From NCBI GenBank assembly GCA_030248195.1, contig JASAND010026210.1:1-64000 (forward strand): 64,000 nt of DNA, given 5' to 3'. Position numbers and translations under genes: made by a program. How positions within the stretch are numbered: the first letter of the stretch is position 1; every line of letters starts with the position of its first letter. Under the pieces are notes generated by a model that had not been told where the DNA came from, searched no databases, and worked only from the letters and a program-made list of their open reading frames with translations. Positions 37,333 to 47,178 of the stretch are shown here, piece by piece. The DNA comes from Trissonchulus latispiculum. Its lineage: Eukaryota > Nematoda > Enoplea > Enoplida > Ironidae.

Positions 37333-37364
37333 TGGCGACGAGGGTGGGATACAAACCCACGCGG
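37333..37364 (+). promoter_or_regulatory. Primer binding site, tRNA-Ser-like
   Basis: TGGCGACGAGGGTGGGAT followed by ACAAACCCACGCG is complementary to the 3' half of a serine tRNA (CCA end, acceptor, T-arm) for about 30 nt, longer than the usual 18. A partial copy (TGGCGACGATGG) recurs at 37,513 and overlaps the gag start. Confidence 0.75.
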
Positions 37365-37420
37365 GGAAACCCCAATGGATTAGCAACTACCTGGGTTGTG
37401 AATTGGTTGGTTGTTACCTG

Positions 37421-37511
37421 AACTACCAACCTGTCTTGATATATATACATTGTCACACCATAATATAGTTGGTTTGATATATCTTTGCCAACTTAGTTCT
37501 TCATATACAAT
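37421..37511 (+). repeat. Partial second copy of the LTR 3' part
   Basis: About 90 bp repeat the LTR from AACTACCAACCTGTCTTG to CATATACAATATGGCGACG, 170 bp downstream of the 5' LTR, with an extra TATA. The gag start codon (37,512) lies at the junction, so the leader contains LTR-derived promoter-like sequence twice. Confidence 0.8.
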
Positions 37512-38470
37512 ATGGCGACGATGGGTAACTTGAGACCCCCGCTACCTTTTTTGGATGTACCCGGGGATCCAACCATGCCCTGGAACCAATGGAGAAGAAT
37601 TTTTGAAACCTACATGATAGCATCTGGAATCGATGAGCTTCCTGATCGAAAGGAAGATTGCTGTATTACTACATTCTGTTGGCACCGAAGCACAACGGAT
37701 CTACCATACACTTCCTGCACCCAATCATAACCCTGAAAACCTAACTTTCGAGGACGTCTTCAGAACATCAGAAACCCATTTCTCTCCGAAAGTCAATCCT
37801 GTGACCGCTCGACATATTTTTCGTCAGCGAAAACAAAGAGCTGGCGAAACGGTGTCTAACTTTTATAGTGACTTAAGGTCCCTTGTTACAAAGTGCGACT
37901 TTGGCGAGTCACAAGAATGCATGCTCAGAGATCAAATTGTAGAGGGCATCAGTCACCAAAAGATGAGAGAATGACTTCTTATGGAAGATAATTTGACTGT
38001 AGAAAGAGCCATTCAAATTGTAGAATATTTAGTGCTATGTCAAACACTTTATTCAAAAACTCCACAATACGTTGCTCTAACGTGTGAGCACTCAACTCTA
38101 CAAAGTTTCAATAATTTTGTGTTTTTTATATTTCCAAAATACTACACAAATTGCGCTTCAAATCGAGAAGGCAACTGCAGAAGCAAAAGCCATCTCAGCC
38201 GACGCGACGACCACATCCGTCAATGCTGTTCGACATCAAAAACCCCAAACAACGTTTAGAAATCAACAGAAGTTTTCAACATCCAAGCCTTCCTACCGGA
38301 AGAGTTACCATCACGACAGTCGGCAAAGAATGAACCCAAGCTTTTGCATGAGATGCGGCAACGACCATAAAGACAAACGGTTTGAGTGTCCTGCTTTAAA
38401 CAGCGTGTACAACTTCTGCAAAAAGAAAGGACATTATGAAAGAGTTTGTAGACTGAAGCAGAAAAATCAA
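37512..38470 (+). pseudogene. gag: Gypsy gag (capsid and nucleocapsid), broken
   Basis: The frame opens with MATMGNL and a PWNQW region typical of retrotransposon gag. It changes frame near 37,650 and continues with the conserved RDQIVEGI stretch up to an in-frame TGA at about 37,972. About 110 nt of unrelated-looking sequence at about 38,030-38,150 separate this from the nucleocapsid. Two zinc knuckles follow: CMRCGNDHKDKRFEC and a second (NFCKKKGHYERVC) whose first Cys is Tyr, so one ligand is lost. The product would package element RNA in cytoplasmic particles. It is not functional as read. Confidence 0.8.
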
Positions 38471-38559
38471 AGTTTTGCCAGATCCAGCGTAAAAATGGTA
38501 AATGTCACTGGTTCTAACAAATCGAACAATTTAATTGAAATTCTACATGTTGATACTAC

Positions 38560-40078
38560 AAAGAGGAAAGCGATTTTCTGCACTTTATCCATGATGACCA
38601 CTACAGGATCAATCAAAGCGAAGTTCTTGGTAGATACTGGATCCCCTGTCTCTTTGATTCCGAAGCCTTTTTACGACAGTTTTCTGTCAGATTGCGAATT
38701 AAAGTTTACTACTACGAACTTAAAGGGTTATGATCAGTCTCCGATTACGACATTTGGAACAGCTTCCTTACCTTTCCCCTATGGTAATCAAGGCTACTGT
38801 GCTAATTTCATCATTGTCAATAAAGGTAGTCCACTCCTTGGATTAAACATTATACAACAACTCAATCTTACCATAAACGGTGCGACACTGACTATAAAGA
38901 ATTTGTCAGCACAGACCTTACAATCCATGAATCCCAACTTATTCTCTGATAACTTGGGATGCATCAAAGGTTTTCAACACGAAATAAAGATAGATCCCGC
39001 AGCTGCACCAGTAATTCAGAAGCAAAGATCAGTGCCTTTCGCCCTCCGAGACCAGGTAAAAGAAGAGCTTATTGAACTCGAAGAATGTGGTGTGATCGAG
39101 AAAATCGAAAAATCAGCGTGGTTGCATCCAATGGTGGCAGTCCTGAAAGCAAACGGCAAGATTCGCATCTGTTGCAATCTCCGAAACCTTAATGATGTCA
39201 TCATACCCGATAAATTTCCTTTACCGAATTTGGAGGAAATCTTCGTCACCCTACGTGGAGGAAAAATTTTTTCAAAGATCGATCTAAAGAAAGCATATTT
39301 TCAACTAGAGCTGACCGAAGATAGCAGACCGCTTACCGCTTTCAGCTCCGAACTTGGAGTCTTTCAATATCGCAGATTACCAATGGGCATAAAGAATTCT
39401 GCCTCAGCATTCCAACGCATGATGCAATCAATTCTCACCGCCATACCTGGAGTTGTCGTATACCAAGACGATATAATCATATCCGGCAGAAATATTGGTG
39501 AACATAATGAACGTCTACATGAAGTTTTGAACAGACTAGATTCCCGCGATGTACGGCTGGAACCAAGTAAGTTGATTTTGGGGCAATCAGAAATAGAGTG
39601 TTTGGGACACGTACTCTGTTCTGACAGAATAAAGCCTAGCCTCAAGAACCTTGAAGCCATCCTAAACGCAAAGGAACCCTCAGATGCATCCACTTTACGT
39701 ACTTTTTTCGGGATGTGTTCCTACTATCTAAAGTTTGTACCTCAATTTTCCACTGTTAGTGAGCCTCTTCGGGAAATAGCCAAGCCGAAAGTGGAATTCA
39801 CCTGGTCTTCACCTCAAAAAGAAGCATTCAACAACTTGAAGTCTATGATTCAAGATTCACCGAAATTGGCCATCTTTGATCCTAACCTACCGACGATTGT
39901 TAGCACAGACGCTTCAGCATACGGTCTTGGAGCAACCTTATCACAACTTCATAATGGAGAAGAAAAGACAGTTGCATTCGCCTCATGTACCTTGAACCCT
40001 AGAGAGCGAAAGTTTTCAGTTGGTGAACGTGAAGCATTAGCCTGTGTGTGGGCTTGCGAAAGATTCACAACTTCATAA
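38560..40078 (+). pseudogene. pol: Gypsy pol, first part: protease, reverse transcriptase, RNase H start
   Basis: One frame open from 38,084 carries the aspartic protease motif LVDTGSPVS (about 38,627). Reverse transcriptase follows with HPMVAVLKANGKIRIC, FSKIDLKKAYFQ, LPMGIKNSASAFQ and the catalytic YQDD (about 39,460), then the connection domain and RNase H (STDASAYGLG). RNase H is cut when the first of five 124-bp tandem copies shifts the frame, ending at 40,078. Catalytic residues of protease and RT look intact, so the break is structural and probably recent. Confidence 0.88.
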
Positions 40079-40560
40079 TGGAGAAGAAAAGACAGTTGCA
40101 TTCGCCTCATGTACCTTGAACCCTAGAGAGCGAAAGTTTTCAGTTGGTGAACGTGAAGCATTAGCCTGTGTGTGGGCTTGCGAAAGATTCACAACTTCAT
40201 AATGGAGAAGAAAAAGACAGTTGCATTCGCCTCATGTACCTTGAACCCTAGAGAGCGAAAGTTTTCAGTTGGTGAACGTGAAGCATTAGCCTGTGTGTGG
40301 GCTTGCGAAAGATTCACAACTTCATAATGGAGAAGAAAAGACAGTTGCATTCGCCTCATGTACCTTGAACCCTAGAGAGCGAAAGTTTTCAGTTGGTGAA
40401 CGTGAAGCATTAGCCTGTGTGTGGGCTTGCGAAAGATTCACAACTTCATAATGGAGAAGAAAAGACAGTTGCATTCGCCTCATGTACCTTGAACCCTAGA
40501 GAGCGAAAGTTTTCAGTTGGTGAACGTGAAGCATTAGCCTGTGTGTGGGCTTGCGAAAGA
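39941..40560 (+). repeat. Five tandem 124-bp copies inside RNase H
   Basis: Copies begin TCACAACTTCATAATGG at 39,941, 40,065, 40,189, 40,314 and 40,438. Apart from one added A in the third, they are essentially identical. The period is not a multiple of three, so the frame is lost. The junction GAAAGAT|TCACAAC contrasts with GAAAGATGGCACACC after the last copy, showing how the duplicated block was joined. Near identity points to recent expansion or an assembly artefact. Confidence 0.95.
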
Positions 40561-41496
40561 TGGCACACCTATTTATTTGGAAGACAATTTGTACTACGAA
40601 CAGATCACCAGGCATTAACAACACTATTGGAATTCGGGTCTGTCAACAAGCCTTTGAGAATTTCGCGATGGCATGCCCGACTGCTGAATTATACCTACAA
40701 AGTAGAATATCGTCCAGGGAAACAAAACCTTGTGCCAGATTTCCTATCTCGCTCTCCTGTTGAAATCTACAACAACTTTGAAGACAGCGATGTCTTGATC
40801 GCATCCGTCACGAACACTACTGCTTTTACTTTGCAAGAAATAGAAGCAAGTACTACAGCTGATGGGCTTCTTCATCCTTTATCAAATTACATCATCAATG
40901 GGTGGCCAAGGATAAATAACCTACCGCAACTCCTTAAACCATTCTATGCTTTGCGAGATGAACTATACCTTTACAAAGGATGTATCATGCGAGCTCCGAA
41001 TAGGGTTATCCTACCTGAAGCTTTAAGACAACAGGCCTTAAATCTTGCCCATGAAGGTCACAAAGGCATTACCAAGACGAAACAGATCCTACGGACTGTG
41101 TACTGGTGGCCAGGAATGGATCAGGACACAGAGCTCCTCATCAGACACTGTTGGGAATGTCAGCTTAGCGACAAAACCGCCAAAGTTGAACAGGTCCCTA
41201 CTCAACCTTTACCCTTACCCCAGTATCCATGGCAAAGACTTGGCATTGATATAATGGGCCCCTTCCACACCGCACCGGCTCATTTGCCTTATCTTCTTGT
41301 GCTAGTTGATCACTACTCAAAGTGGGCCGAAGTGGCCGCCTGCGGTAAGGTTACCTCTTCTGGAATCATAAAGTTTCTGGAGGAACTTTTTTCAAGGTAT
41401 GGTTTACCAGAACAGATTTTGTCGGATAATGGACCCCAGTTCATTAGTAACGAAACAGAGACATATATACTTTCGACAAAACAACATCAACCATAG
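40438..41496 (+). pseudogene. pol: Gypsy pol, second part: RNase H end and integrase
   Basis: The last tandem copy re-enters RNase H and continues through TDHQAL and the spacer YRPGKQNLVPDFLSR. Integrase begins with an HHCC zinc finger (HEGHKG ... CWECQ) and a DDE core with GIDIMGPF and LSDNGPQF. The frame closes at 41,496 after a shift near 41,460, before the catalytic Glu. In the intact protein this enzyme inserts the cDNA into chromatin. Confidence 0.85.
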
Positions 41497-42217
41497 TCTT
41501 ACGTCGGTGTACAACCCACAGTGTAATGGCACTGTCGAACGATTTAACAGAGAACTTAAGGCTAAATTGCAAGCCCATAACAATTTAGTCATGCCCTGGA
41601 AAGATAAATTCAAGATGATTTTGGCAACTCATCGTACGACACCGCATAGAGCAACTGCTAAACCGCCAGCTGAACTTTTCCTAAACCGTTCAATCCGAAC
41701 GAAGCTCAACAGTCCTACGTTTCAACAAGTGGAACCGGCGTCCAGGTCTGACCTGAAGCATAAAGTACAGACCTATCAACAAGAATTCACCAAGACGCGC
41801 CCAAGTCTAGCTGAATCCAAACTACAGGTTGGCGATCTGGTAAAATTTCGCTTACCTCACACAAAGAAGGGTGAATGCCGATATTCATCTCCGACAAAGA
41901 TCATTGCAAAGAAAGGTAAATTCTCCTTTCTCTTGGAAACAGGGAAAAGGTGGAATTCCCGAAAGCTAGTCAAGGTACCGAAAGAAACACAAGCACCAAG
42001 CCATGATAGTGAGAGAGACTTTGACACTGACTTTATCCCTCACCCAATTCCACTTCCTCCAAATTTCCGTGATAACGTTGAAGATATACCAGATGATGGT
42101 CACGTCCAGCTACCTCATGTTCAAGGGGATCGGGGGCGGCCAGTCAGACAAAGAAGGGCACCGGCCAGATACAATCCGGTTACCAGACAATATCACAGAG
42201 AAACATATTGGGACTAA
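41470..42217 (+). pseudogene. Gypsy integrase C-terminal part
   Basis: In another frame the integrase continues with NPQCNGTVERFNR, containing the third catalytic residue (Glu), then a C-terminal domain with GDLVKFR and KIIAKKGKFSF, and a basic tail ending YHRETYWD. It stops at 42,217, just before the purine tract. No chromodomain is visible. Confidence 0.82.
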
Positions 42218-42223
42218 AGACTT

Positions 42224-42240
42224 TAAAGAGAAGAAGAAAA
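42224..42240 (+). promoter_or_regulatory. Polypurine tract
   Basis: AAAGAGAAGAAGAAAA directly precedes the 3' LTR, the position and composition expected for plus-strand priming. Confidence 0.85.
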
Positions 42241-42380
42241 TGTTGTATCCGTTAAAAAAGGATTTTTACTTTTGAAAGTTTTTGAAAAGTTTTGAACTAC
42301 CAACCTGTCTTGATATACATTGTCACACCATAATATAGTTGGTTTGATATATCTTTGCCAACTTAGTTCTTCAAATACAA
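42241..42380 (+). repeat. 3' LTR
   Basis: Matches the 5' LTR. Downstream, 42,440-42,560 is C-rich MITE-like DNA with a 12-bp perfect stem (TTAAGCTCGCGC, loop GCA) at 42,524-42,550. Confidence 0.85.
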
Positions 42381-42747
42381 TACAAACATTAAAGCCCACT
42401 GGGTTTCCCCCGCTACTTTTTGCATTATATATACCCATAGGCGTTGATAAGGGGGGCGCCGGGGGGGCCCCCCCCCCCGAAGCACCTTTGCCCCCCTGTA
42501 AATTTTGCCAGTGGAAAAAATTTTTAAGCTCGCGCGCAGCGCGAGCTTAACTTACTGCGCCAGTTTTTGCTGGAACAGTAGTCTGAAATATATATAGGTT
42601 TCAAGCCTTTAATTTTTCAAAAAATTTGCTCGCTCTGAGTCAAATACAGATGACGTAGATGTAGATGACAAATGTAGATGACGATTTTGTGCGAAAGTTA
42701 CCGGAAAAATAGGTTTAAAACGTAATATTTCTGAAAATTTTCTACTA

Positions 42748-43497
42748 GACCGTATCCTGAGCCCTGCCGGACGTGTCTGCTCTAGCTACAAGGCCGAACT
42801 CGTAGCTATTGATGCAGGCTTAGCCTGGGCTCTCCGGAACCGCCATCCCAACTGGAAGGAGATCCGGATCTGCACAGACTCCCAATCCAGCATTGCCAAA
42901 TTGTCGACCGCAAACCTCTGCGGTGGCTCGGCATTGCTGGATAATATCTGGGGAAAACTGGTGGAACTTTCCAGCCTGGGTTGCCATATAACCTTCCAGT
43001 GGATCCCTGCCCATATCGGTGTAGCCGGAAACGAGGCGGCTGATGAAGCCGCAAAGGCCGCATCCCGAAATCTGGACCAGCAAGAGGCCTGCGTTGACTA
43101 TGCGACTGCCAAGGCCGTGATCAAACGGCATTTCAGAGAAATAACCAGACAGGAGCGCCTGAATTCCGACCCTCTCGGCATCTACGCCAACGGATCTGTA
43201 CCCAACCCCTCCCTGGAAAGCGGCCTGTCCAAACAGGAACGAACTGTGCTGGCCCAGTTACGAAGCAACGGGCACTGCACTATCCTTGGAGCGTTCCGCC
43301 ATAGAATTGGAATGGCGGACAGTCCCAGATGTCCGGACTGCGGGCATGAATGTGAAGACCTCCAGCACCTAATACTCGACTGTCCTGCGCACACTCCCTC
43401 CCGGGTCAGGCACCTGGGGATAAACCCATCCCTCTCGATCCTTACGGAGGCCCCAGTATCAGTGGTGGACTTCCTTCGGGGTGTGGGGCGGCTCTAG
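42748..43497 (+). pseudogene. LINE ORF2 C-terminus: RNase H and zinc-knuckle tail
   Basis: The frame starts without an ATG at the truncation. RNase H residues are visible: Glu in YKAELVAIDAG, Asp in CTDSQSSI, and the final Asp in HIGVAGNEAADEAAK. A Cys/His knuckle follows (CPDCGHECEDLQHLILDC), then a stop at 43,497. RNase H plus this tail is found in I/R1/Ingi-type LINEs. Its GC-richness matches the 2A/PHD fragment at 13.8 kb; the two may be the ends of one family, which is an inference. Confidence 0.88.
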
Positions 43498-43561
43498 CCC
43501 GCTCCATCGTATTGGTTCCTAACCAGATGATCCAGGAACAACAACAACAACAACAACAACA
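42748..43561 (+). mobile_element. 5'-truncated LINE, 66-bp target duplications
   Basis: A GC-rich insertion, unlike its AT-rich surroundings, ends in an (AAC)n tail at about 43,538-43,561. The 66 bp at 42,681-42,746 recur at 43,562-43,627 with one mismatch and bracket it exactly. It is therefore a target-primed insertion of only the last 0.8 kb of a LINE. High duplication identity indicates a recent event. Confidence 0.92.
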
Positions 43562-43629
43562 ACGATTTTGTGCGAAAGGTACCGGAAAAATAGGTTTAAA
43601 ACGTAATATTTCTGAAAATTTTCTACTGG

Positions 43630-45105
43630 GGGCAGCGCTCCCATACTCCTGATTGTGCGTTCTTACTCATATTGCTAACTACTATGACAACTTGATATTG
43701 ATTACTTCGTTTTCCTAAAATAAATGTTTCTCTCTTTAGTCTTGCAGATGTGGCACTTAATAAAGAAAGTGCTCAAAATTATTCCTCAGGGAGTGTAAAT
43801 ATGAAAAATTCTGCAACTTCGGGGGGCTCCGCCCCCAGACTCCCGCGGGTCCTATTTCTTCGCGACATTTGGTTTCTCCACAGCGCTTCCACGCGTACAA
43901 TGCTAGCTCTCAGATTATTTGCTGATCTGAAATAAAAAGTGCATTGAAAAACTGTATTCAAGTCTGAAATATCAAAAATTCTCAACTTCTGTGGATTCAA
44001 AAGCAATTCCTTTCAAAAAATTTAGAAAGTTAAAAATTTTCAACTGGCATTAAAGAATTATATATTATATATATATAAAGTTTCTCTAGCAGTTTTTGGT
44101 GAAAATCAGAAAAATGTCAGCTTTAATAATCAAGCCGTTTTTGGTGAAAATCTGAGAAAATTTCTCAAGTTTAGATACTAATTAAGAATTAAAGCTGCTG
44201 TACCCGTTTTTGGTGAAAATCTGAAAAACTCAATTTTACTTATAGAAATATTGAAAGCTGATTGTGGGTCGAGGTAAAAAATTGCACAATTTCAGGGAGG
44301 GGGGGGTCGGGCTCCGGCCCCCCCCGACTTGCCGAAAATCCGCCCCCCCCCCGAAGCAATGACCTCTCTACGCCACTGTATATACCGGCCTAACGGTACA
44401 ACCTAGAGAAGTGCAAAATGGGCAAATCCACTTCCGGGAGGACTGCCACCCCCGCCCCCCGGATCTACGCTACGTTAGTGCAGACAGCTCAGCACATAGT
44501 TTTCATAACATATAAATAAGTTCGAATAAGCGACTGCCTCATGGTTGTGGTTGCGCTGCCGCATTTTACCCGACTGTTTTGATGCGAAACTGCACGGCAA
44601 CCTGTACTGCTTTAAAGACAGTTGCATAAACACTCAGTCAAAGTAAAACTAACTTTCCAGTTCTCCTTGCAGATAAGCACTTGTTTTGGTAAAAACGTCT
44701 CGTGTCATTGAGTGAATGTCTGTTTTAGACGCTGGACCGCCTGCACCACAGTCTTCCGATGACTCCAAGAAATTGGAATGTTTCTTCGAACCATCACTGC
44801 AGATATTCTCCCCGTTCTGTGTATCAACCTTCTTTTTTCCATCTTCCATTGAATTTAAAATATCAGCACGCGGCGTGTGTTGAATACGTATATGTGCGAA
44901 GTGAACCCTGTTCGTGATAACATATAATTATACAAATTATATATATACGTCTATACGTATATATTACAGCATCATATAATATGTGCATATATACAGAAGA
45001 ACCAGTAAAGATAGGTATCATGTGCATGCGTAGGTGTAAGAAGAGGAAGGTTTGGTGTGCCACCGATTCGTTTGAAAATTTCGGATCTTTCCAGGAAAGC
45101 CTACT
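43630..45105. other. Geneless interval
   Basis: No gene is recognised. A palindromic GGGGGCTCCGCCCCC block at 43,825 recurs in variants at 3665, 17,910 and 19,200. Short C-rich patches lie at 44,297-44,355. Confidence 0.45.
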
Positions 45106-45113
45106 GGTGAGAG

Positions 45114-45542
45114 CATAGTTTCCTTGGGGGGGGGTATCCCCCCAAAAATTTTTGACCAAATTTACCCCCCCCCCAGATTTTTTGACTTACCCTCCCCCAA
45201 CTTTTGGCTACCCCCCCGAACCCCCCCCCCAACGATTTTTGGACCCAAAAAGTTAGCTAAATTTGGTCGAAAAATGGTCATTTTTTGAAAAATTTTTCTA
45301 AAATTTTGACCTAAAATCGCTTTAAAACCGTGCAAAAACACCTAAAACGAGAAAAAGAGGCCTTATATATTTTGATGAAAAAAGGGCTAAATTACAGAAA
45401 ATTTTGAATTTTTTGGCCATTTTTCGAAATTTCTGAGGTCCGAATTCTGGGGGGGTGGTTGGGGGGTACCCCCCATAACATTTCGGAGGTCGGCCAAGAT
45501 TTACCCACCCCCCCCCAGACCCAAAGTTCCAGGGAAACTATG
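45114..45542. mobile_element. hAT-like MITE, 429 bp, GGTGAGAG duplication
   Basis: Ends CATAGTTTCCTTGG and CCAGGGAAACTATG are inverse. GGTGAGAG is duplicated exactly at 45,106-45,113 and 45,543-45,550. The interior has G/C runs and AT-rich DNA. A second copy with the same ends lies at 47,611. The 8-bp duplication supports hAT. Confidence 0.88.
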
Positions 45543-45673
45543 GGTGAGAGGTCCAAAAGTGGGTGGAATAAAATGGGCTAAAAATGTCGTATAAAAGCCT
45601 GTTTTCTAAATATATATATACTGCTATAACTAAGCTTAAAAGTGCTCAAAAATTAAGTTTTGGCACCAAAATA

Positions 45674-46102
45674 CTGGGTTTACTTTAGGCGAAAAAAAGT
45701 GGGGGGGGGAGAGTGGGGGGGGAGCCCCCCCACTAGTGGGGGGGAGAGGTCGAAAAGTGGGGGGGAATAAAATGGGCTAAAAATGCTAAAAATACCGTAT
45801 AAAAAGCCTGTTTTCTACATATGCTGCTATAACTAAGCTTAAAAGTGCTCAAAAATTGAGTTTTAGCACCAAAAAAGACGATTTTTGACCAAAAATTTCC
45901 GGCGAAGCCGGAAAAATTTTGAAAATTTTGACCAAAAATCCTAAAAATTTGAAATTTTCTGGGCACCCTATAGTGAGTGGGGGGGGAAGCCCAAAAATGT
46001 GGGGTGGGACGAGTGGGGGGGGGGAGGTGCTCGAGTGGGGGGGGGGAACCCAAAAGTGGGGGGAGCGCCCCCCCCCCGCCCCCCCCAGTAAAATAAACCC
46101 AG
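45674..46102. mobile_element. C-rich MITE inserted in a relative, AAAATA duplication
   Basis: Ends CTGGGTTTACTTTAGGC and TAAAATAAACCCAG; AAAATA is duplicated at 45,668-45,673 and 46,103-46,108. Joining the flanks gives a sequence resembling the element's own interior (CGATTTTTGACC...), so it landed in another family member. The core hairpin CCGGCGAAGCCGG lies at about 45,900; the flanking copy has CCGGCGAATCCGG near 46,130. Confidence 0.78.
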
Positions 46103-47170
46103 AAAATAGACGATTTTTGACCAAAAATTTCCGGCGAATCCGGAAAAATTTTGAAAATTTTAACCAAAAATCCTAAAAATTTGGCATTTTCTGGGCACCT
46201 TAGGGTGAGTGGGGGGGGGAAGCCCAAAAAGTGGGGAGGGGAACGAGTGGGGGGGGGAGGGGTCGAGCTGGCTTATTTTCCCCACTCGGCAACCTCCCCC
46301 CAATTCGAGGTTCCCCCCAAAACCCAAAAAATTGCCAGATTTCACCATTTTTACCCTAAATTTTCAAAAATTTTCCGGCTTCACCGGAATTTTAACCAAA
46401 TTTTCGCTATTTTAGCGTAAAAAACACCTAAAATTAGTCATTTTTCAGTGATTTTTGGCAATTTTTACACAAAAAAACGTAAAAAATTTGCAAAATTTTT
46501 TTCCAAAAAAATGCCCCCCCTTCGATGGGGGGCAACTGTGAGCCCCCCATATCGACCCCCCCCCATAAATTTTGGCCTAAAAATAAGCCAGTCGAGTGTG
46601 GGGGAACCCAAAAAGTGGGGGGGCGCCCCCCCCCAGTAAAAAAACCCCAGTATCGGGGCGCGAGAGGGAGTGCAACCACCCCCATAACATGGGGTAAAAG
46701 GCGATGCGCGATGGAAGATAACAAAATTATCGATTATAAACCCCTAAACTGTACCCAAGTTTTTTAGCTAAAAATGTTCCTTTTCGATATACAGTACATT
46801 AAACGTACTCAAAAGCGTCTGTTAACAGTTTTTGTATGAGAAAATATGGCTTGAAAATTGACAAATTTGTACTAAAATATACCTAAATTAGCCCAGATTG
46901 TGGTTTATAATTGCGTATATCACCTTTTAATTGCTATATAAAACCATCTTTAGCTATTTACAGGTGATTTATAGCCATTTTTTCGAATTTTTTTCAAAAA
47001 TTTTCAGAAATTGCAAAAAAATTTTCAAAAATTTTGCATTTTTTACTTGGTTTGGACCCAATTTTAGGGGGGGAGGGGGGTTTGAGCTCGGCTTGGGGGG
47101 GGAGTAGTCGAGGTCGGGTAGGGGGGAGGGGGTCTGGCCTCTCCGTGGGGGGGTCTCACAGGGGGTAAAC
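46103..47170. repeat. C-rich MITE remnants
   Basis: Continues the interrupted relative of the MITE at 45,674, then a further copy with CCGGCTTCACCGG near 46,374 and ends such as CCTAAAAATAAGCCAG near 46,575. 46,740-47,030 is AT-rich, and 47,060-47,165 G-rich, abutting the Gypsy integrase fragment. Confidence 0.5.
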
Positions 47171-47178
47171 TGTAGCCT

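Larger units (their letters stand above)
37191..42380 (+). mobile_element. Gypsy LTR retrotransposon, Mag-like
   Basis: LTRs of about 140 bp lie at 37,191-37,330 and 42,241-42,380, nearly identical and beginning TGTTGTATCC. A tRNA-Ser-type primer site follows the 5' LTR and a purine tract precedes the 3' LTR. Between them are gag, protease, reverse transcriptase, RNase H and integrase in Ty3/Gypsy order. Short LTRs with a tRNA-Ser primer site are known from the Mag group. Frame changes, stops and a five-fold internal duplication mean this copy cannot encode its full proteins. No flanking target duplication was identified. Confidence 0.9.
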
